Origin: Phoronis australis
Taxonomy: Eukaryota > Phoronida > Phoronidae
Direction of reading: 5' to 3'
Length of the DNA stretch: 64,000 nucleotides
Assembly: GCA_002633005.1 (NCBI GenBank)
Contig: NMRA01000116.1
Coordinates: forward strand, 44,483 to 108,482
The notes below the pieces were generated by a model that was not told where the DNA came from, did no database searches, and worked only from the letters and a program-made list of their open reading frames with translations. Position numbers and translations under genes: made by a program. Below, piece by piece: positions 16,601 through 31,600 of this stretch (position 1 is its first letter; every line of letters starts with the position of its first letter).

Positions 16601-19600
16601 GCATTTCTGTGACTGTGAATAGACAATCGAACATGTAACACAGTCACCTTGCTGTAAAAAATCAAGCAGCACATGCATAACAGACTATTTCCAAAGGACA
16701 ACAACAACAACAACAACAACAACACAGTTTCGGAGAATAAAGATATTAGAATCATCTTTCAAAAGGCAAATTTTCTGCTTTATTTAGTTTAAACCATAAC
16801 TGCATCAAACAAATTTCAATGGAATTCAATTCAAGTCAAACATATTTCAAAATGACCTTCTTTCAACATTGATAGAAAATCAGCTTTTCAATGAACTCTG
16901 TAGGTCCATCAACTACACAGGTTTGTATGAAGTCACAACCCTTGTAAAACTGTATGGCTACATCTAAACAAGAATCAAATTCATAACTCCTCACATACGT
17001 ACTCAGCATAAAGTCTCCACAACTCGGGGTTCTCGACACGCTCAATGGATACGATGGTGGCACTCATAGTACGGTAGAACATGGTGGCAACTTTCTTGTA
17101 TTCTGGGGAATCACCATCTAATGTGATTCTTATGAACCCCTAGCAAAAACCCAAAATTAAAAACAGTTAATAAGCTCATTTCTATTTTTGAATCAATGAT
17201 GAACAACACAGTTACTAGATATCGTAAACGTTCGGGTTAACGCCCATGTTCAGTTAACCACCCACCCACGATTTCTGGAAATTTCACGTTTAAGCGCCCA
17301 TGTCTGGTTAACCGCCCACCCCCGATTTTTTGGTTTGCTAATTTAACCGCCCAGGGCGTTAACCCGAAAGTTTACGGTAAGCATTTGCCACGTGGAAATT
17401 AAATTCTCCCTCACTAACTCAGGATGCAAATCAACATAAGTCAGGGGCCAGGAACTAATCTTTGTATACACAATTGATCCCAAAATTATTTTTGAAATTT
17501 TCCATTCGACATTGAGATTAGTGCAAGTCTACACTTGATGACCTCCAGCAACAAACTCAAATAAAAACTTGAAATTTCAAGTTTAGACTCGAAATTTCAT
17601 CAGTAATGCAGTGGCCATCAAGTGCAAACTAGGATTAACCAGTTATCCGTGAGCCATTATGTATTCGAGCATACAATAATAGATATTCATTGGCACAGTA
17701 ACAGAATTATAAAATGCCAAAAGTTTAATTTTGATCATAAACATTAAACCTCGGGCCCAAGAATTTTTGGTCTTACAGTTTCAGCCAGTTGTGCACAGAA
17801 CAACAACTGCTTAGTACCATCACATGTCACCTTGCTATTGTCGAACCAATTACGCTTGATGTCACGCTTATACACAAAAAGTTTTGAAGTTCATACAACC
17901 AAGTCCACATGAATATCTTTACAGTACTTTATTTCCAACATAGCTGAAAATTATCACTTACCAGTAATTACAATTCCCCAAAATTTCAAAATGCAAATAA
18001 TTTGCTTTAAAAATTAACTTTCACTGCATGGTGTGATGTAGCTAATGTGACCTTGCTCAAGGTCACCAAATGATGCTAGTGCCTGGAAGTGCCTGACCCA
18101 CACCTTGGTACACTGAAGAAAATCTAAAGTTTTCATCTGAAATAGTGTGCCAATATCATACCATGAATGATACGCTTACAAGGAAGTCATGCATTTCTAT
18201 AGGGCCTTTCATACAAATGTCGTCGTGTCGATGGTTTGGGGAGTTGCAGTCAGTATGAACCCTTAACTCCAGTCCTGGATCGCAGTTAACAGCTTCCGAA
18301 GTTAACATCGCAGTTAACAGGTGGATTTAATAGTGCAGCGTTGACGCTGCGGTGCAGTATGAACGCTTAACTTTGGTCCAATCGAAGTTATTGCCAGGTG
18401 CCACTGTTATCGTCAACAGTTACAGGGTAGTGTAGTCACTAATAGCTGCTTATATTTTGCTCTAATAATCACCAATCGATTTAAAAATAAATTTAATGCC
18501 ATTTAGGACATGTAAATTTTCCCAAATTGTAACATTGAAAAAAATCTTAGCATGCAGCGCTACCTTGCGATAGCTTCGAAGACAACAGCGTCACCAACCG
18601 TTTATTTCGATATTCATTTTAACTGCCGAAGCCAGTATGAACGGTCCAGTTAACAGCGCTGTTTAGGTCGACGCTCTGCTCAGACCGGAGTTAAGTCAAT
18701 ATGAAAGGGCCTTAAAGATATGTGGGAATTTTCACCGCTCGTCCTGAACGGCTTTTACCAGGATCAAAGAGAGCGCGGCACCAAAGTCGGACACAGTTGT
18801 GAGGACCACATCGTCCAGTGCGAGCAAGACACAATTAAGAGTAATTACCAGACTATAAACTGTAGTAATCATCTCTGGCTGTAAATACTGGCAAATTCTC
18901 AAATGTATTAACCGAACACCACGGCAGTATTCAGCTGGAAAAAAAACAACCAAGTACAGTTTTCGATTTTTAAAAATTGATGAATTAAAAAGCCAAAAAC
19001 TACAAACAATGCGTACGATTGAAGATAACCGACCGTGTGCACTGATATCCTTTCTGTCTCGTTTAACCAGAATTTTCACAAGGAAACAGTTGTACTTAAC
19101 TTGTGCCCACTCTTCATTTTTTTGACTCGGCTGACAATGAAAAATCTAGAATAGTTATGCAGTCAGAGCAACTGAAATTGTCCAGAGATTAAAAATCTTC
19201 AGTTTGACTACCACCATATTTGCACTTATGTATATATTTTATGATTTGAGTTCTAATAAAGATTAAACTTGAACTAATGACACGTGTAGTTTTGTTTGCT
19301 AAGAAACGTTTAGTACGGTAATCTGGAAAATTCAGGGATGGGTTCACAATTAACTAAATTAATTTAATTAAGTTTAGATGGCAATCAAAATCTACCACTG
19401 TTTTGGCACTTCAAGTTAAAAATAAAATAAAACGATATCAACCCTTTCCCGGAATGAAAAAAACAAGTAGACCAGAATATTACAAATGAAATAACGAAAA
19501 CTGGTATGAAGCATATTTAAAACCACCGTTCCTTTGGGAAGTGGCCCTTTGTCAAGATAAATGCAAATTAACTTTTTAGTCACTTTGTTATAATATTTAA

Positions 19601-22600
19601 AATGTACCAAGTTAAAACTACTCTCCACAGTTGCAGGCTATAACTGACTGTGCAAATGGCAGAGAAAACCAATTTGGGTGTAATAACAACCACCATTGTT
19701 GAGACAGTACTGGATATTACTGCTGAACAGGCATCATAAAAGTTGTCTGGGGCTGAGGGAAACTGAGCCGTGACCAGTCTAAGTGAAAAATTCGCCACAT
19801 GTGTTTTCCCGGCCAAGGCAAAATACATTTTCTGTCTACGGCCATGAAAATAACGTCAAGTTCACCAAAGTGAACTGATGCCTAAAGCTTCAACCAACGA
19901 CCTCGGTACACTGATGAATATATTCTAAAGCCGACCACAACGCTTCAACCACATTGTGTGATGAAAAGATGCAAAATTGTGTCTCCCCAGCTATAAAGAT
20001 AAAGTGCAGACAATTTCTGTATCAGCTTTCATGTAACTAGCCATATAGGTACAGAAAGTGACTAGCTGTCATACAATGACTGTTCACGCAGACACAAAGT
20101 TTTCAAAATATATGTTTAGTTTCAATACCTAGTACACAAAAATGGTTGGAGACAGTTATCAATGGCTTACCTCCACACGTATGTAGTCTCACACCTGTAT
20201 CAACTTGTGAATCATAATTTATATAATCTCATCCAAAGTCTTCCTAACTTTCACATTATGGATCTATCAGTACACATATGTGTTACTGGTGGTCCTGAGT
20301 TCAGTGAAATGTTACAGTAACTACCAATGAAAATTTCCGACGTCAATGAAGAGCAATATTAGAAACTTAGCACTTCCCTGTCCGTGTCTCTCGTGAATTG
20401 ATGTGTACACAGATAGTGGCGGACAGAGCCTCTTGATATCAGGAACACTAATCTAGCTTCTTTTGTGTGGAGCAGGACAATTACTGGATTAGTGGTAACT
20501 TCAGGACAATAAATACTGGCTAAAACGGTTGATTTTTCAACCTATTCAACTTCTGAAATTGAATTTTCGCGTGAAAAGCTTTGAATCCTTTTTCTGAAGT
20601 ACAATAAATATTAGCCAAAAACAATAGCATCATTTATGTTTTGTTGACCAAGGGATGTGTGTACCTTAACGTAATCATATGCGTTTTCTCACATTTAACA
20701 AGTTTTAATAATGAACACAACACTTGCTAATCAAGTTTAGTAGGTTTCCTTTGAATTGAAATTCTTTTTCTATTCACTATACAAATAGCGCAGACAACGA
20801 ACTATGGAGACCTTTTATGCAGTTGAACACCGAAGTTACAGAAGAGCCCCATATTCACGTGATTGTCAACAGTATGTAACCAGTCACTGCCTCTATGCTG
20901 AGTATGCGTAAACACAGATTTAAGTTAGCACAATGGACGTCAGAGAGATGAAGTCGTTTCTCAGAGTACAAAATAAGGAAGTCACCAAACAAGTGGAACG
21001 AGCAGTCCGCTGAAACCACAAGCCAACAACCTTTCAAGAAGAATCATATTTTGGGAGAACAAAACACTGAACTTGACAGCATATCCAATTCTCGCAAGTA
21101 TTAGTATACAAACTTACGCGACATTAGAATATTTTCACTGGCAACTTTCACAAGCCTTGCAATCTTTCATGGAATTTGGTCCTGTGCCTACAAGTACTTT
21201 TCTAACGACTGAGGTGAACCATGAGAACCAAAATTCGATTCACAACATTCAGTTAAAAACCCTTGATACTCGTTGATGAAAGCAGTTCCACTGGGCTTTG
21301 GTATGCGGAGTAAATAATTAGATTGACTTGTGAGCTTAAACAATAGATTGTGAGAATACTTCACAACAGATCGGGTTGTTATCTGATCTTGGAATTAAAA
21401 CCACTTCTGTCTGGAGTTGAAACTGTATAGAGGAATTATTTGTCTTAAATTACCAGGGAGGGTGAAAATGTAATACGTGTAGGAACTATTTTACTCCCTC
21501 ACCTTCTTGGTGGGATCTTTGGTCTCCCAGTGGCTAGGCATATCTGGTATACCTCCACACTGGCTGTGACTCCCACCATCATCGGCTATGTATTCCTCTT
21601 TACAGTAACGGCATGTAGACTGAAACAGAACATGAATTAGATGGCTGAGGGGAGACAACTTTTGCTTCACTGTAGTGTTACAGTATTCAACATGTCCGAT
21701 ACTACACAACCACGGCTTCTAATCAGCTTGTTTCTTGCACACCTAGTTTAGATTACTGATCAACTGACAGTAATCAACACTGTTTTGGTGCTAAAACACT
21801 TATTAAATGTGAATGCTGAGTTAGGACATACAGACAACCGATAACTTGACCAAAGGAGTTAACAGACAAACTTACCAAATTAGTGGACTTAATCCTACAC
21901 TCCGATCAGATGTGGAATATCTTTTTGAAAATTAGAAAAATATGATGTTGGACGCATAAACATGTATTGTTGTCCACTGCGACAAAGTATCTCGTAGATT
22001 ATGCTAGTGTATTATAGACATTAGGACACTTTTCAAGCCCGTGTTTTTAGTGTTATAGCTGATTTGAGAATTTTGAAATTAGCGACAGCTTCAATATCCG
22101 TAAAATTACGCTGCTAAATAATATGCTTTTGTAATTCACGCTAGCCCATAATACTTGTGAAGTAACCAACATAATTTATTTGGTGGATTTACTGGGTACA
22201 CTTTCCTTGAGTGGACCACTTACCACATCTACGCCGTTATTGAAACGTCTACATCGAGCAACCAACGAATGTGCAAACACAAAAATAAATCAAGTAGCAA
22301 TGTCTATTTGTAATAATACATTTGTTTATCGTCTTATAATAATAGTGTACTAAGTTTTGATCCAATCTTGTGAAACAATGTCACTACAATTTGACGACAG
22401 CACGTTCAAGGACATGAAAAAAGTTAATTTTGCATGTATTGACAATGAATTATAGATTAAGTTTCAAATAACTTGACAACTATACGTTGCAATGGAAACT
22501 AATAGCACACTTTTGTAAGCTGTTACGAGATTTATTCACATCCCAAGTTTAAAAAGGCCGTTGACGAATGTCGGAGTTATGACACAATAAATCTATAAGT

Positions 22601-25600
22601 AAAAGAATGGCCATGAGAAAATCTCGAATGACACTTGAATGGTAAGTCATAGAGAGAAATAGACAACGCACAGGACACCATGAGCTACCAAAAGTCCCGT
22701 TGTGCCTACAGTGCTTTGCTACGTTACAGTGACCTGTTAGAATTTGGATCACATATGTCAAATGCTCAACTGTCAAGATTTCGAAGGTTATTTACTTGTT
22801 GATCATAATGAGAAAGTTCTGCTTGGCTTGTTTACAAGATTTTTAAGTCCCGGTCAACAGCCTCCCGACTACCTCTTAAACGAAGTTGACCCGTGAAGTT
22901 CATTGGACCAAGAGCGCACCAAGTTAACCCGTGAGCCTCATTTTGGCTGAGAGCATACCAAGTTGACCCGTGAACCTCATTTTGGCCGAGAGCGTACCAA
23001 GTTGACCTGTGAGGCTCATTTTGGCCAACAGCATAGTTACCAAGTTGACCCGTGAGGCTCATTTTGGTTGAGAGCGTACCAAGTTGACCCGTGAGGCTCA
23101 TTTTGGCGGAGAGCGTACCAAGTTGACCCTTGAGGCTCATTTTGGCTGAGAGCGTACCAAGTTGCGAACACTCATATGTAACATATAAGGATAGCAGGAG
23201 GTACATTGTGCAAAACACTTGCTTCTATTTCTAATAGTCTGTTTGCATTATCACCCATAAATGTCTACATAAGCTTTGGCCTATTAGCAGTTCTCTCCAC
23301 TACAAAGCTTTTTAAGCTCAATACACAAGCATCAACATAGTGTGAGATGGCCCTTGGTTGGTACAGTTGGAATGAAGGTCACTAAATAAGGTTTGAGATA
23401 AGTCATGCACCTTTAAACATTTCACAACTTCAAACACATTTCGTAAAAAAATATTTAACATTGTGGTAATGCTATGTGTTTGACATGTACGTCTGGATCG
23501 TGAACACGAGAAAGACACCAATTAATACACATACTTCAAATAAACTCTTAGTCTGCAGTTTATTTTGTGCCACTGAACCGAGGAAGCAAAGGGAAGACTT
23601 TTTGCGAGTTTCAATTCTCTTGTAGGCAGACTGGAATGCATGAACTTTGCACTGCTTAAACATTCAAGTGACTGTAAATACCTTTCCGCATTTAAAGCAA
23701 TTCATCACCTTCTCACCACCATGTACAGGCACCATCACACCACAGCAAGGGCATCTGTGAAAATAGAAACACAGGTGTCACACACGACGTTCACAAATAT
23801 TTAATAGTATAGTACGGTGGTACCAATACTGATAGTTCTCCTACTCATGTGGTCATTCCTTACGTCCAGGGCCTGTCTGACCGCCTCACCTGGACATTTA
23901 AACAGTTTGACATTTCTATTATTAATTCTCTCCGCAGCCAACTGGTTAATGTCAAAAAAGACCCCCAAAGTTAATAAATCTTGTGTTGTCTAAGATGTCA
24001 GGTGTAAGGATCCCCAGTGCTCAGACAGTTACATAGGTGAAACGAAACAGTCCATTAAAATGCGTACGTCACAACATCGTCGTCCTAGTTACGGGGACAC
24101 TTATGATCGGCTATTTTTAGCCACCTGTGCGCCACTAGACATGATTTCTATACCGACGATGTCACTATCCTAGACTGTGAGGAAGACTGGTTTAAAAGGC
24201 GTGAAAAAGAAGCTCTCCATGAGCGCATTGAGAGTCGCTCCCTCTTTAAATAAAAGAGGTGGTTTACGATTCGATTTGTCACACGTATGGGATGGTGTAC
24301 TGACGTCAATGCCGCGCCGTTTAGCCAAAACGCCACCAATTGGCCAGTTTAATGATAACGTTACAAGCCAAACTGAAGTCCGTGAGATGCGAACGCAACG
24401 TCGCTAATTTTTGTAAGTTTTTTATTCCAGTATTAGACTCAAGCTTGATCTACATTCCAAGAAACTGAGTTACGTTCATGTTTGACTTAAGTTTAAGATT
24501 TGTCTCAACTTCTATTTCAAAAACTTTCATATCCGGTAAGGTAGTCAAAATTTAGACAAAACTTAAGCCAAAGACTTAAGACAAGCTTGAAATCTCTTTC
24601 TTGAAACAAACTTGAGATTTTATCTTAAAATTGGCTGAAATTTAAGATTTGTCTTAGCTAAGTCAGTTTTCTTGGAATCAGCCCCATGTCACTAAGTTAC
24701 CAACACGTCGCTCCATAAACGTTAAGCTGTGAGATCTACTTACACAAGTACGCCTTCCCTTTTCTCAAATTCCTTTACAGAGTCTTCTAACATACGTTCA
24801 TGAATAGCGTCATAAGTAACTGGTTCCAGAATCTTTTTTAATTCAGCTGTAATGGTAATTAATACCTTTGCTGTGTGTTGGCTCGAGAACATTATAGAGC
24901 AGGCACCTTGTATTGTCAGGGTATACTAGTTTGACTGTAAAAATGCCTTTCATTTAGACCACTAAGTGTTAATGACATTGCTCTTAAATTGTTCCTTCAT
25001 CAAATTAAATATGACAGACTTCGAAGGAACTGACATTCATTACTGCTCAAAGTAATGCTCTACAATTTGGCTTGTCACAACATATGAAAGTGAGAATATC
25101 GTAATTGGACAGGGTATATACAGAAACAAGAGAAACGCGGAGTGTTAAAATGCATGCACCCACGAATGCACTGCAGATGGTGTGGTTCTAGGGGAGTTTA
25201 TTTGTATCACAAAAATGGCCACTAGATGGTGCAAAATACGTTGAATCCATCCGAAAACGGTAAAATGCCATCGTTTCTTCAATAGAAAGCTTTTACCTAA
25301 TTTCCTAAAAATCTGTGACAGTCAAGAAACAAAGGAAAACCAAAAAATGAAGTTGTCACTAGAGGGCACAATGTTCATCCGATTCGTCTCAAAGCCATCG
25401 CCATCATCGTCCCTTGTCAACTTCATATAAATACAGTTGCCAATGTTCCAATAAAGATCCTGTAGAGTATTTAGGAAACACAGCTATTTGGCCACAAAAA
25501 ACAAGACTGACACTATGAGGCGCCACAGTAGTTAAAGTCATTGTAAAATCATGGTCAACTGTCCTCTTCACACTAAGAACATATATGCCAATTTTCACAA

Positions 25601-28600
25601 TCATCCTTAGAATGCATTGGTTCATAGACGGGCGGACGCCAAAAACAGACTACAAAATGATAAAAATGGCTGCTAGATCGCGCAAAATATGTTGAATCCA
25701 TCTGAAAACAGGTACATTTCTACGTTTTTTAATCAAAAGTTGTTTATTACATTTCATAAAAATCCGTAAAAGACTTTCAGAGAAACAGAGGAAAACTGAA
25801 AAAATAAAATTGCCACTAGGGGGCACAGCGTTCGTAGGATCCGTCTGAAAAACAGACTCGAAAACAGCAAAAATGGCCACTAGATGGCGCAAAATACCTC
25901 AAATCCATCTGTAAACAAGAGGATAGTGTCATCTCACCAATAGATGCCTATAATCCAAGCTTTATGAATATCCGTTGAAAACCTTTGAAGATACAGAGGT
26001 AAAAAAATTGCCTCTAGGGGACACAACGATAGCCAAATCCATCCAAAAGTCATCGTCAACTGTTGTAAATTTTATATCAATTGCTAAATTTAGTAAATAT
26101 CCTCCAGACTGTTTAGGAGAATTACAGCTATGGGCGCAAAAAACAAAACTGCCACAAGGAGGTGCCACAGTGGTCAAAGTCGTCCGAAAATCATCATGAG
26201 CCGTCCTCTTTATAATAACAAATCAGTATAGTTCAGTAGTTACTAAAAGCCTTTCATTTACACAAACTTCGTTAAATACACAACTAGACTTTTTATTAGC
26301 GAGCTTGATACAGGTACCTTTGTAATTTCAAAATAGTCTCCTTTCTTCTGGTGTGCAGATATGAAGTAAAAGACCGAGAGACATAACAAACAAACAAATA
26401 AAAACAGTACCTATATTTCGAGACTTCATGTCACATCATCAGGCAATGACTGGATTGAACATACACATAGCGAAATAAATAGCGAAATCCACGTGACAGC
26501 GAGAAGAAGGGCATACAAGCAGAGCCCTTATGAAAAAGCTTCAGGAAATTCTAATCCCGAAAGCCAGTGAGAATCTCACTGGATTCCAGTTAGATTCCAG
26601 TGAGAATCTAACTAATTAAGATGCCATTTAAATTAGTGAGAAAAAAATTCTCACTCTAGTGAGAATACAGTGATATTCCAGTTAGAATTCAGTGAGAATC
26701 TAACTAATTTGCATAGCATTCCCACTCAGTGAGAATTTGTCTTACTGAAATTCTCACTCAATAGGAATGCTATGCAAATTAGTGAGAATTTGTGTTAATG
26801 AAATTCTCACTGAAAATCTCACTGGGTGAGAATTTTGAACTTAGAAAATTTTGTGTGCCTTTTCAGCCACTGACTGAATAGAATCGAGATCAAACCTTTT
26901 TGGTAACCAAAACACTGCTTATTTTTGTGAGTTTATCTTGAACTTTGACTAAGGATACAATTTAATAATTGCTAATTGTGAAATATAGCAGACATAAAAT
27001 AATAACTATAATGCCTTTGGTGAATCAGCAAAATACTGAAAACTCAGCTGTCAACATGCACAGAATGAAGACATCAGCCTAATACTGGTGCTTCATGCAC
27101 TCTACTACATGTATGAAATGTACTAACCTTAAGCTTATTAACACGCAAAATCAGTCCAGGATCACCTGTGGTTGACTTGCAGACAAACTGTTCAGTAATT
27201 TCAGAATATTTGTGAGAAAAACATCAACAATCTTCAAGCTATTTCTCCAACTGCTCATTCCTGACGCCATTTTAGTTTGAATTCAGAAATCTGGTTCAAC
27301 TGAAATTTCTACAGTTACAGCCAATCAGGGTGTTTGTTTATCTCAGATTCTCACTGAATTCTCACTCCAATTTTGGCAAGTCCAAATTCTCACTCAATTC
27401 TCACTCAGATTTTTCCTAAGTCTGAAATTCTCACTGATTCTCACTCAGAATTTTTCTAAGACCAAAATTCTCACTGGATTCTCACTGTTACATAACATTT
27501 TCTCACTCATTCTCACTGACTGCCCCTGTTGTTCAATTCCCACTGGGTTCTCACTGGCATTTCTAACTATAATTGGTGATTTAGTGAGAATCTAACTGGA
27601 ATCTAACTGGAATCCAGTGAGATTCTCACTTTCTTTTTCGTATGGGAGAGTGTGAATGTAACACACGGTAGGAAGCCCGCAACCCTATCAAAACAGAGCC
27701 AGAGTGTGATGCACACCTGTGAGCAGTTCATTCAACACAGGTTTTTTGTGACTGATCAATAGCTATTCCAAAATCTTTAGCCGAAATATGTCATTTTCAA
27801 CATACCGAATGATGGTATTAACTACTATTTCTTGCCTACAGTATAGTTATATGTTCGTAACTCAGATATTTGTTAGACATCGTGCTTAAGAAGATTGTAA
27901 GGGATAACATTAAAGGAGAATGCCACCTGATTTAATTAGTCTTTTTTCCGTCTTAATCGGTCTATATATCCACATCACCTCTCATACGGTCGACCTTACC
28001 TTGCCGAGAGGTGTCGCGTTAACCTGTGAGGAAGGTGAGAAACGATGCATTGACGTCAGTGGTTCGTTTGCAGAGTGAATGCCGCTATGTTGCGGTGTAT
28101 CGTTCCCGCTTGTCCGAACTATGCAGCTGCGAGGAAAGTGGGTATATCGTTTTTTCGAATTCCTCAAGAGTCCGAAATGCTTATAGGAAGTGGCTCGCAG
28201 TAGTGAAGAATGAAAAGTACGCTGTAAATAGCAGTGCCTGACGAATGCCGGCTTACCAAACAACTATCAATACATTTCGTTGTCTGTCAGAGCTTGTTCA
28301 TGGTGCCTCTTTAGTATTTCTTCATCACTGTGTTCCTGTTCGAAATGAAATGTAACGATCCACCTGCGAAGTCTTCGTCCGGATGAGCCCTCGGTTGTCT
28401 AAGTTGGGATTGTAAGTTGCCATGTTGACGTTTATTACTGAGCGTTCTGTTTCAAAATGAATTATTCTCACCCTTACCAAGACTTATATTAAAACTGAAA
28501 CAAAGTCTGTCTCATTAGATGCAATTTGTAATGCCTTTGGAGTGTTCGAGAGTGCCAATGATTTGAGAAGCCAGCAATGAATAAATCACTGCGTTACCGG

Positions 28601-31600
28601 CTTTAGGTGCAATAAAACTAATTGACGGGACACCGAGGCCATGTGAGCTCATGCTAATTTAGTGTTTGATGGCAGAAACTGTTGTGAAACAACTCAATTT
28701 CTATCCCACAGTCAGGTGTTAGGGGAATCTTTATTTACATTTACATTATTCACATAATGATCGTCAATGCACAACTTGTGCCCTGACGGTTCTGTCTGGC
28801 CAAAGCGGAACCTGAATTCCGACGAGTAAGTAGATATGCAGTTTCATGGCTAATTCACCAAACATAATCATGTGCACTTTACTTCTTAGGCTCACTAGTA
28901 TAGTATTTTCTTGACTGTAAGTTTAGTTTCCAACTTTGGCTGGTTTATGTCCGTGATGTCTAATCGCTTTCCGAGCCATGATATGACTGGCCGGGATTAA
29001 ACGATCAGTCCAACCGCGACGGGCCTCAGATCGTGCTCCGAGCCACTGGCCACGATACAAGCGTTTTGAACTAAAAAATCACAAGTCTAAACAACACAAA
29101 TCTAGGTTCTCCTGTCTGTATCTCACGGCAAAATACTTAGAATTATCTCTGAATAGACCCCAAACTCCTGCTATGGACCTTATTGGCCTGCCGAACTTTG
29201 TAGGCTGCGGTGTGTCCAAACTCCAATAAATCCGTAGCAACGAAATAAAACAACATGTTTTTATAAAAACTAGGTATATTTTTAAGGGTTTTACTTCGAA
29301 GTTTGATGATTTATTGGTGTGAAAAGATGAATTCAAGCAATAAGCTGACACCAATAACCCGTGTTGTGAACTGTGTGTGAAACCAATTACATCATTGGAT
29401 AATTTCAACCCCTCCGTCTGCTGTCAGGTGTCAATTAGTAACGCAACCGTACGTGCTGTAATGGAGTAGAACTACTCGATCTAAATTGATACAAATTAGG
29501 TTGTTTTTTTGGGTGGCATGCTCCTTTAAGGTGATCAAACCTGGTGACAGATTGAATGTAGTCATTTATTATCAGAATATAAAGTCACGTCACCTAATGT
29601 CATGAAAAACAACCCCAGTTGTGAAAGACTACAACCAGTGGCCAAATGTAATGTCACCACCGCCAGATGGACGGACGAACGGAGATGATGGCATAAAGTG
29701 TCCACATATAAATAATATGGCGGCATAAAAATTCTACATTCACAAACCTCACTCAGTGAGAAGATGGCCACTGTGTGAGAATTTTAGGAAGGATAGTCAA
29801 GTAGGAAAACAAATTATCACTGGGTGCTATGTAAACTATATTAGTACCACCACTAGATTGGCATGTAGTATCTTACAACAGATGGTGCTATGTGTTACAA
29901 TATGGCAACTTCTGCAGTCTTCAGACTCGTCGAACACTTCTTCAGATATATAGGCTTAAGGTTCATACATAGCATTACTTAGATTCTCAATTCACTGTGT
30001 ATTAGTTCCTTAGTTCTTAGCCAAAATACCTAAGGGTCAGACCTGCCTGACACTCCAGGCATTGGAGTCTGGAATAACACTGTATTCTCACTGAAGTGAG
30101 ATTCACATTGTATGGAATTCCATGAAATTCTCACTTCAGCTTTTTCATTTTGCCTGCCATTGAATTCCTGTCAACGAATAGCGAAGTGTCATGCATTTGT
30201 TTGCAAACAAAAAACTCACTTTTCATCTGAGTATGGTACAATTTTATCCTGTAAGTGGTCAAAATCATAATATCGTGTTCAGTTCAGCTTTAAAGACACT
30301 TTGAATAATTACCAAATTTCAGTCCCATAACCATCTGCAGACACTCAAAGACATGCTTTTGTAGAGTATGGATAGTTGGTTATACGAAGCCGTTGTCAAT
30401 CCCACCCTCCACCTTGACACATTTTCAGCTAGGTGCAGATGCATTCAAATTTGATAGACCACAATTTGAGTCTTAACTTAGAAGAAATGAATGGCATACA
30501 TAGTGTAGAGTTCCGGTAATTTTGTGCGCACGTGTACAGTGAACTTCCTGCTCATCGCAATAAAACGGCGCATCTCAAATCGGCAAAGGGACGATATAAA
30601 ATTTGAGTTCAAGTTATTACACACGATTGTACAATGCAAAAAGTTACGTTACCAAGTGGTATCCACTTGTGACAGCCTTTAAGTGGACACTCCACTGAAT
30701 AGTGCACCATCGCATCATGACCACGGCGATTAACCTCAATAAAAGAAAAACACCATGAAATAACAGTTTGAAATCCAACTCGGTCATCCATTAATCAAAC
30801 AAGAGCAATGCAAAGCATTGAAATGGGCCCACAACTGCACTGCAAACGGCATGCATTTAGGGGAGTTTATTTGTACCATAAATTTAATAAATATCTTAAA
30901 GAGGGTTTGGGAGATATAGCCATAGACACATACAAATGCCACTAGGAGGTAATCACAATAGTCCAAGTTGTCCAAGAATCCTCATTAGCTGGCCTCATTA
31001 CAGTAAACGCCAATTTCCAAAAACATCCTCAGTGTTTGGTTGATAGAGGGGCAGATGCCAAAAACAGACTAGAAAACAGTAAAAATGAACACTAGGTGGA
31101 GCAACATATGTTGAATCCATCTGAAAACAGAAACACGTCATCATTTCTTTAATAAAAAGCTATTTACCAAATGTCATGAAAATCCATCAAGGAACTTCGG
31201 AGAAACTGAAGAAAACAGAAAAAATGAAATTGCCACTAGGGGGCACAGTGTTTGTCGTATCAGTCTGAAAGTCGTCACCTTCCATTGTCAACTTTATATA
31301 TATTAAATCCACTTGATAAATTTAACAAAGATCCTGCAGAGGGTTTAGGAGATACAGCAACCGACGTGAAAAAAACAAAACTGCTACTAGGAGGGACCAC
31401 AGTAGTCGATGTCATCGGATAATCATCGTCAGTTTTCCTCTTCACAATAGGGACATGTATGCCAATTTTCACAATCACCCTTTGAGTGATTTGGCTGATA
31501 GAGGGGAGAGTGCCAAAAAAACAGACTCGCTACTAGGTGGCGCAAAATACCTCGAATCCATCTGAAAATGGAAGGATAGCGTCATCTCACTAAGAGATGC

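Noticed and set aside
18732-19079. 115-codon minus-strand frame as a RING2 or membrane exon
   Set aside because: No zinc-ligand spacing, no acceptor and donor of matching phase, and it sits just past a MITE.
27121-27290. Minus-strand exon-like segment (FVCKSTTGDPGLILRVNKLK) as part of RING1
   Set aside because: It lies inside the AGTGAGAAT element, and the true last RING1 cysteine pair was found at 30653-30734 with matching phases.
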